64,000 nucleotides of DNA from Sipunculus nudus. Taxonomy: Eukaryota > Annelida > Sipuncula > Golfingiida > Sipunculidae. The notes beneath the pieces are model-generated. The model searched no databases. It saw nothing but the letters and a program-made list of their open reading frames with translations, and was not told the DNA's origin. Within the stretch, counting starts at the first letter, position 1. Each line of letters begins with the position of its first letter. Positions 62,396 to 64,000 of the stretch are shown in pieces. Both the position numbers and the translations under genes were made by a program. Where the stretch lies: the NCBI GenBank assembly GCA_026874595.1, contig CM049311.1, forward strand, positions 46,131,676 through 46,195,675. The letters are read 5' to 3'.

Positions 62396-63385
62396 ATGTA
62401 GAAAAAAATACAAAATGATTTCCCAATGATTTGGACATTTGAACTGTCCGATCACATGAAAGAATATTGGAAATACATAAACTATAAATTTTATGATGAA
62501 TTTATTCTAGTTTTAAATGTTGGGTTAATGTTACATGTAAAATTTAAAAAATATATATATATATGTTAACTAAAACAAGTAAAATAAGTTCTAATCACAT
62601 CGGGTGACGGCTGCATAGTACATAAATATTTTTTTAGCAGAGGCTTTTCAGTTGTTCATGATATTGAATATTCAACTTTCCTGTGTCTCTGTTTAAAAAT
62701 ATGGATTGCCATATGACCATTCATTTAATATTTCCATTATCATTCAAAACGCCCACATTTCTGAGTTCACCAGAAGGTAGCGCCACAAGCAGGGCTCAAG
62801 ATCTCTTTGCAAAACGCGTTGTCCGTGTCTACCAGGTGATTTCTGAAACTGTTAGATGAAAAAAACTCAGATTCATTAAAATCCGATAATAAATGAAAAT
62901 ACTGATGTTTTGAAGAATGTTTCTTGAAATAAGAATTTCTCCATAAAGTAGATGTAATTAGATATCACGTCACCACCATGGCCACAAGAAATTTGAAGTC
63001 ACCGGTTGCTGCAATGGTGAACGGCCACCACAATTCCAGTCCTTTTGTCGAGTCTAAACCTACCAAATTCTTGGCGAAAGCACTGGAAATACTTCAGATG
63101 CAATGAAAATGTTGTATTGAGAATGTGAGGTAAAACTGCCAGTCGGTGCTGCCATCTAGAGGCCAATCTTTGACCTTTTTCTATTTCTGACTTATCATGG
63201 TCATAAACCATGAGAGACCCTTGTGATAAAACTGATAATGATTGCCTGAGTTGTTCTAAACCAACCCCTGTTTGAATATATATCATTCATAGCAACCGCT
63301 CTTGCATTAGTGTGCCATTATTTACGAAGATCATTTTAATTCCTTTGAACTTGAGAAATATATACGCCTTTGACCGCTTATGTTG
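62396..63385. other. Noncoding DNA
   Basis: Includes a 95-codon minus-strand ORF (62999-63286) that I cannot assign; nothing else recognised. Confidence 0.45.
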
Positions 63386-63431
63386 TATATATATTTTATA
63401 TATATTTTATCTATATTATATATATATATAT

Positions 63432-63500
<69 letters not shown>
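63386..63500. repeat. Long (TA)n microsatellite
   Basis: Begins with TATATATTTTATATAT variants and continues as about 33 pure TA units (63435-63500). Confidence 0.92.
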
Positions 63501-63505
<5 letters not shown>

Positions 63506-64000
63506 TTGTAAGTCACTTAATGGTCATCCCTTTCTATGAGAAACCAGGGATCTGAAAAGCAAATAGCAGAACAATTATCTCTGAGAAACACTTACCTATG
63601 GATCGTCGCATAAACAGACTTGAAGTCCGCTTTTCACCTTGTTTACCTGGAGAATTCATGTGATTCCTGGGTTACTCTCAGTACACATAATTCAACTGTT
63701 TGCGATACCTGCTAAGAAAGGTTACTACAGCGCCCCTGTGACGGTGGTGTGAGATTGTTTATCTACCATACATGTAGCCATGTTGACAGACAGATAAAGC
63801 ATGTAACTAGACGTGGTTGATAGCTTTTGTCCAGAAGACTGGTGATGGTGAAAAAAAATGAAGAATTTTTTTGTCAATCGCAAAATTCTGGTTCTTCTGA
63901 ATCGCCCATAGATATCCTTGATTGACGTGTTCGTTAACGACCAGCGGCCTTTATTTTGAACGCTTGGATAAAAATAAACTGAGGTAGAAATGAACGGTAC
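63501..64000. other. Noncoding DNA to window end
   Basis: No feature recognised. Confidence 0.5.

Noticed and set aside
62999-63286. 95-codon minus-strand ORF
   Set aside because: No family recognised and no splice partners; could be a repeat fragment but not supported.

Overview
This 64 kb window is animal nuclear DNA. It is AT-rich, has long introns with GT-AG borders, many (TA)n arrays, two LINE relics, a probable SINE and only one recognisable host gene. There are no bacterial operons, no CRISPR array and no rRNA gene. The nuclear receptor has Drosophila-like first-finger residues and the window carries a CR1/L2-type and an L1/Tx1-type LINE. I infer an invertebrate bilaterian, most likely a lophotrochozoan such as a mollusc; the species cannot be named from the sequence.

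The gene is an orphan nuclear receptor of the NR2E1 family (TLX/tailless) on the + strand. It can be assembled completely as eight coding exons: 12328-12352, 19077-19158, 19743-19761 (only 19 nt), 20067-20202, 31024-31247, 31739-31970, 32535-32684 and 34455-34723. All borders are GT-AG, all phases agree, and the product is 378 residues: a C4 zinc-finger DNA-binding domain with the seven-residue D-box typical of TLX, a short hinge, and a ligand-binding domain ending in an AF-2-like helix. A TATA-like motif and a CCAAT box lie upstream of the ATG. Introns 1 (6.7 kb) and 4 (10.8 kb) hold several islands of higher GC and complexity that may be cis-regulatory.

Layout: 1-11 kb is upstream noncoding DNA with a 1.1 kb fold-back element (1152-2254), a GC-rich minisatellite (4.23-4.49 kb), a broken reverse transcriptase (6.05-6.83 kb) and a tRNA-related SINE-like sequence (8.2-8.44 kb). 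11-12.3 kb is the GC-richer promoter side. 12.3-34.7 kb is the receptor gene. 34.7-48 kb is 3' flank with a diverged duplication rich in nuclear-receptor half-sites (40.8-41.4 kb). 48.9-50.3 kb is a 29-bp minisatellite with 36 strictly periodic units. 50.9-54.5 kb is a minus-strand, 5'-truncated L1/Tx1-like LINE. 54.5-64 kb is noncoding DNA with a cluster of ACATGT palindromes matching p53-family half-sites (56.26-56.72 kb) and more (TA)n arrays.

I did not find a new multi-gene system. The observations most worth checking are a frame-preserving 69-nt candidate cassette exon in the receptor's ligand-binding domain, the minisatellite whose unit carries a hypoxia-response-element core, the p53-like half-site cluster, and the fold-back element built of nested CCCGGG palindromes.
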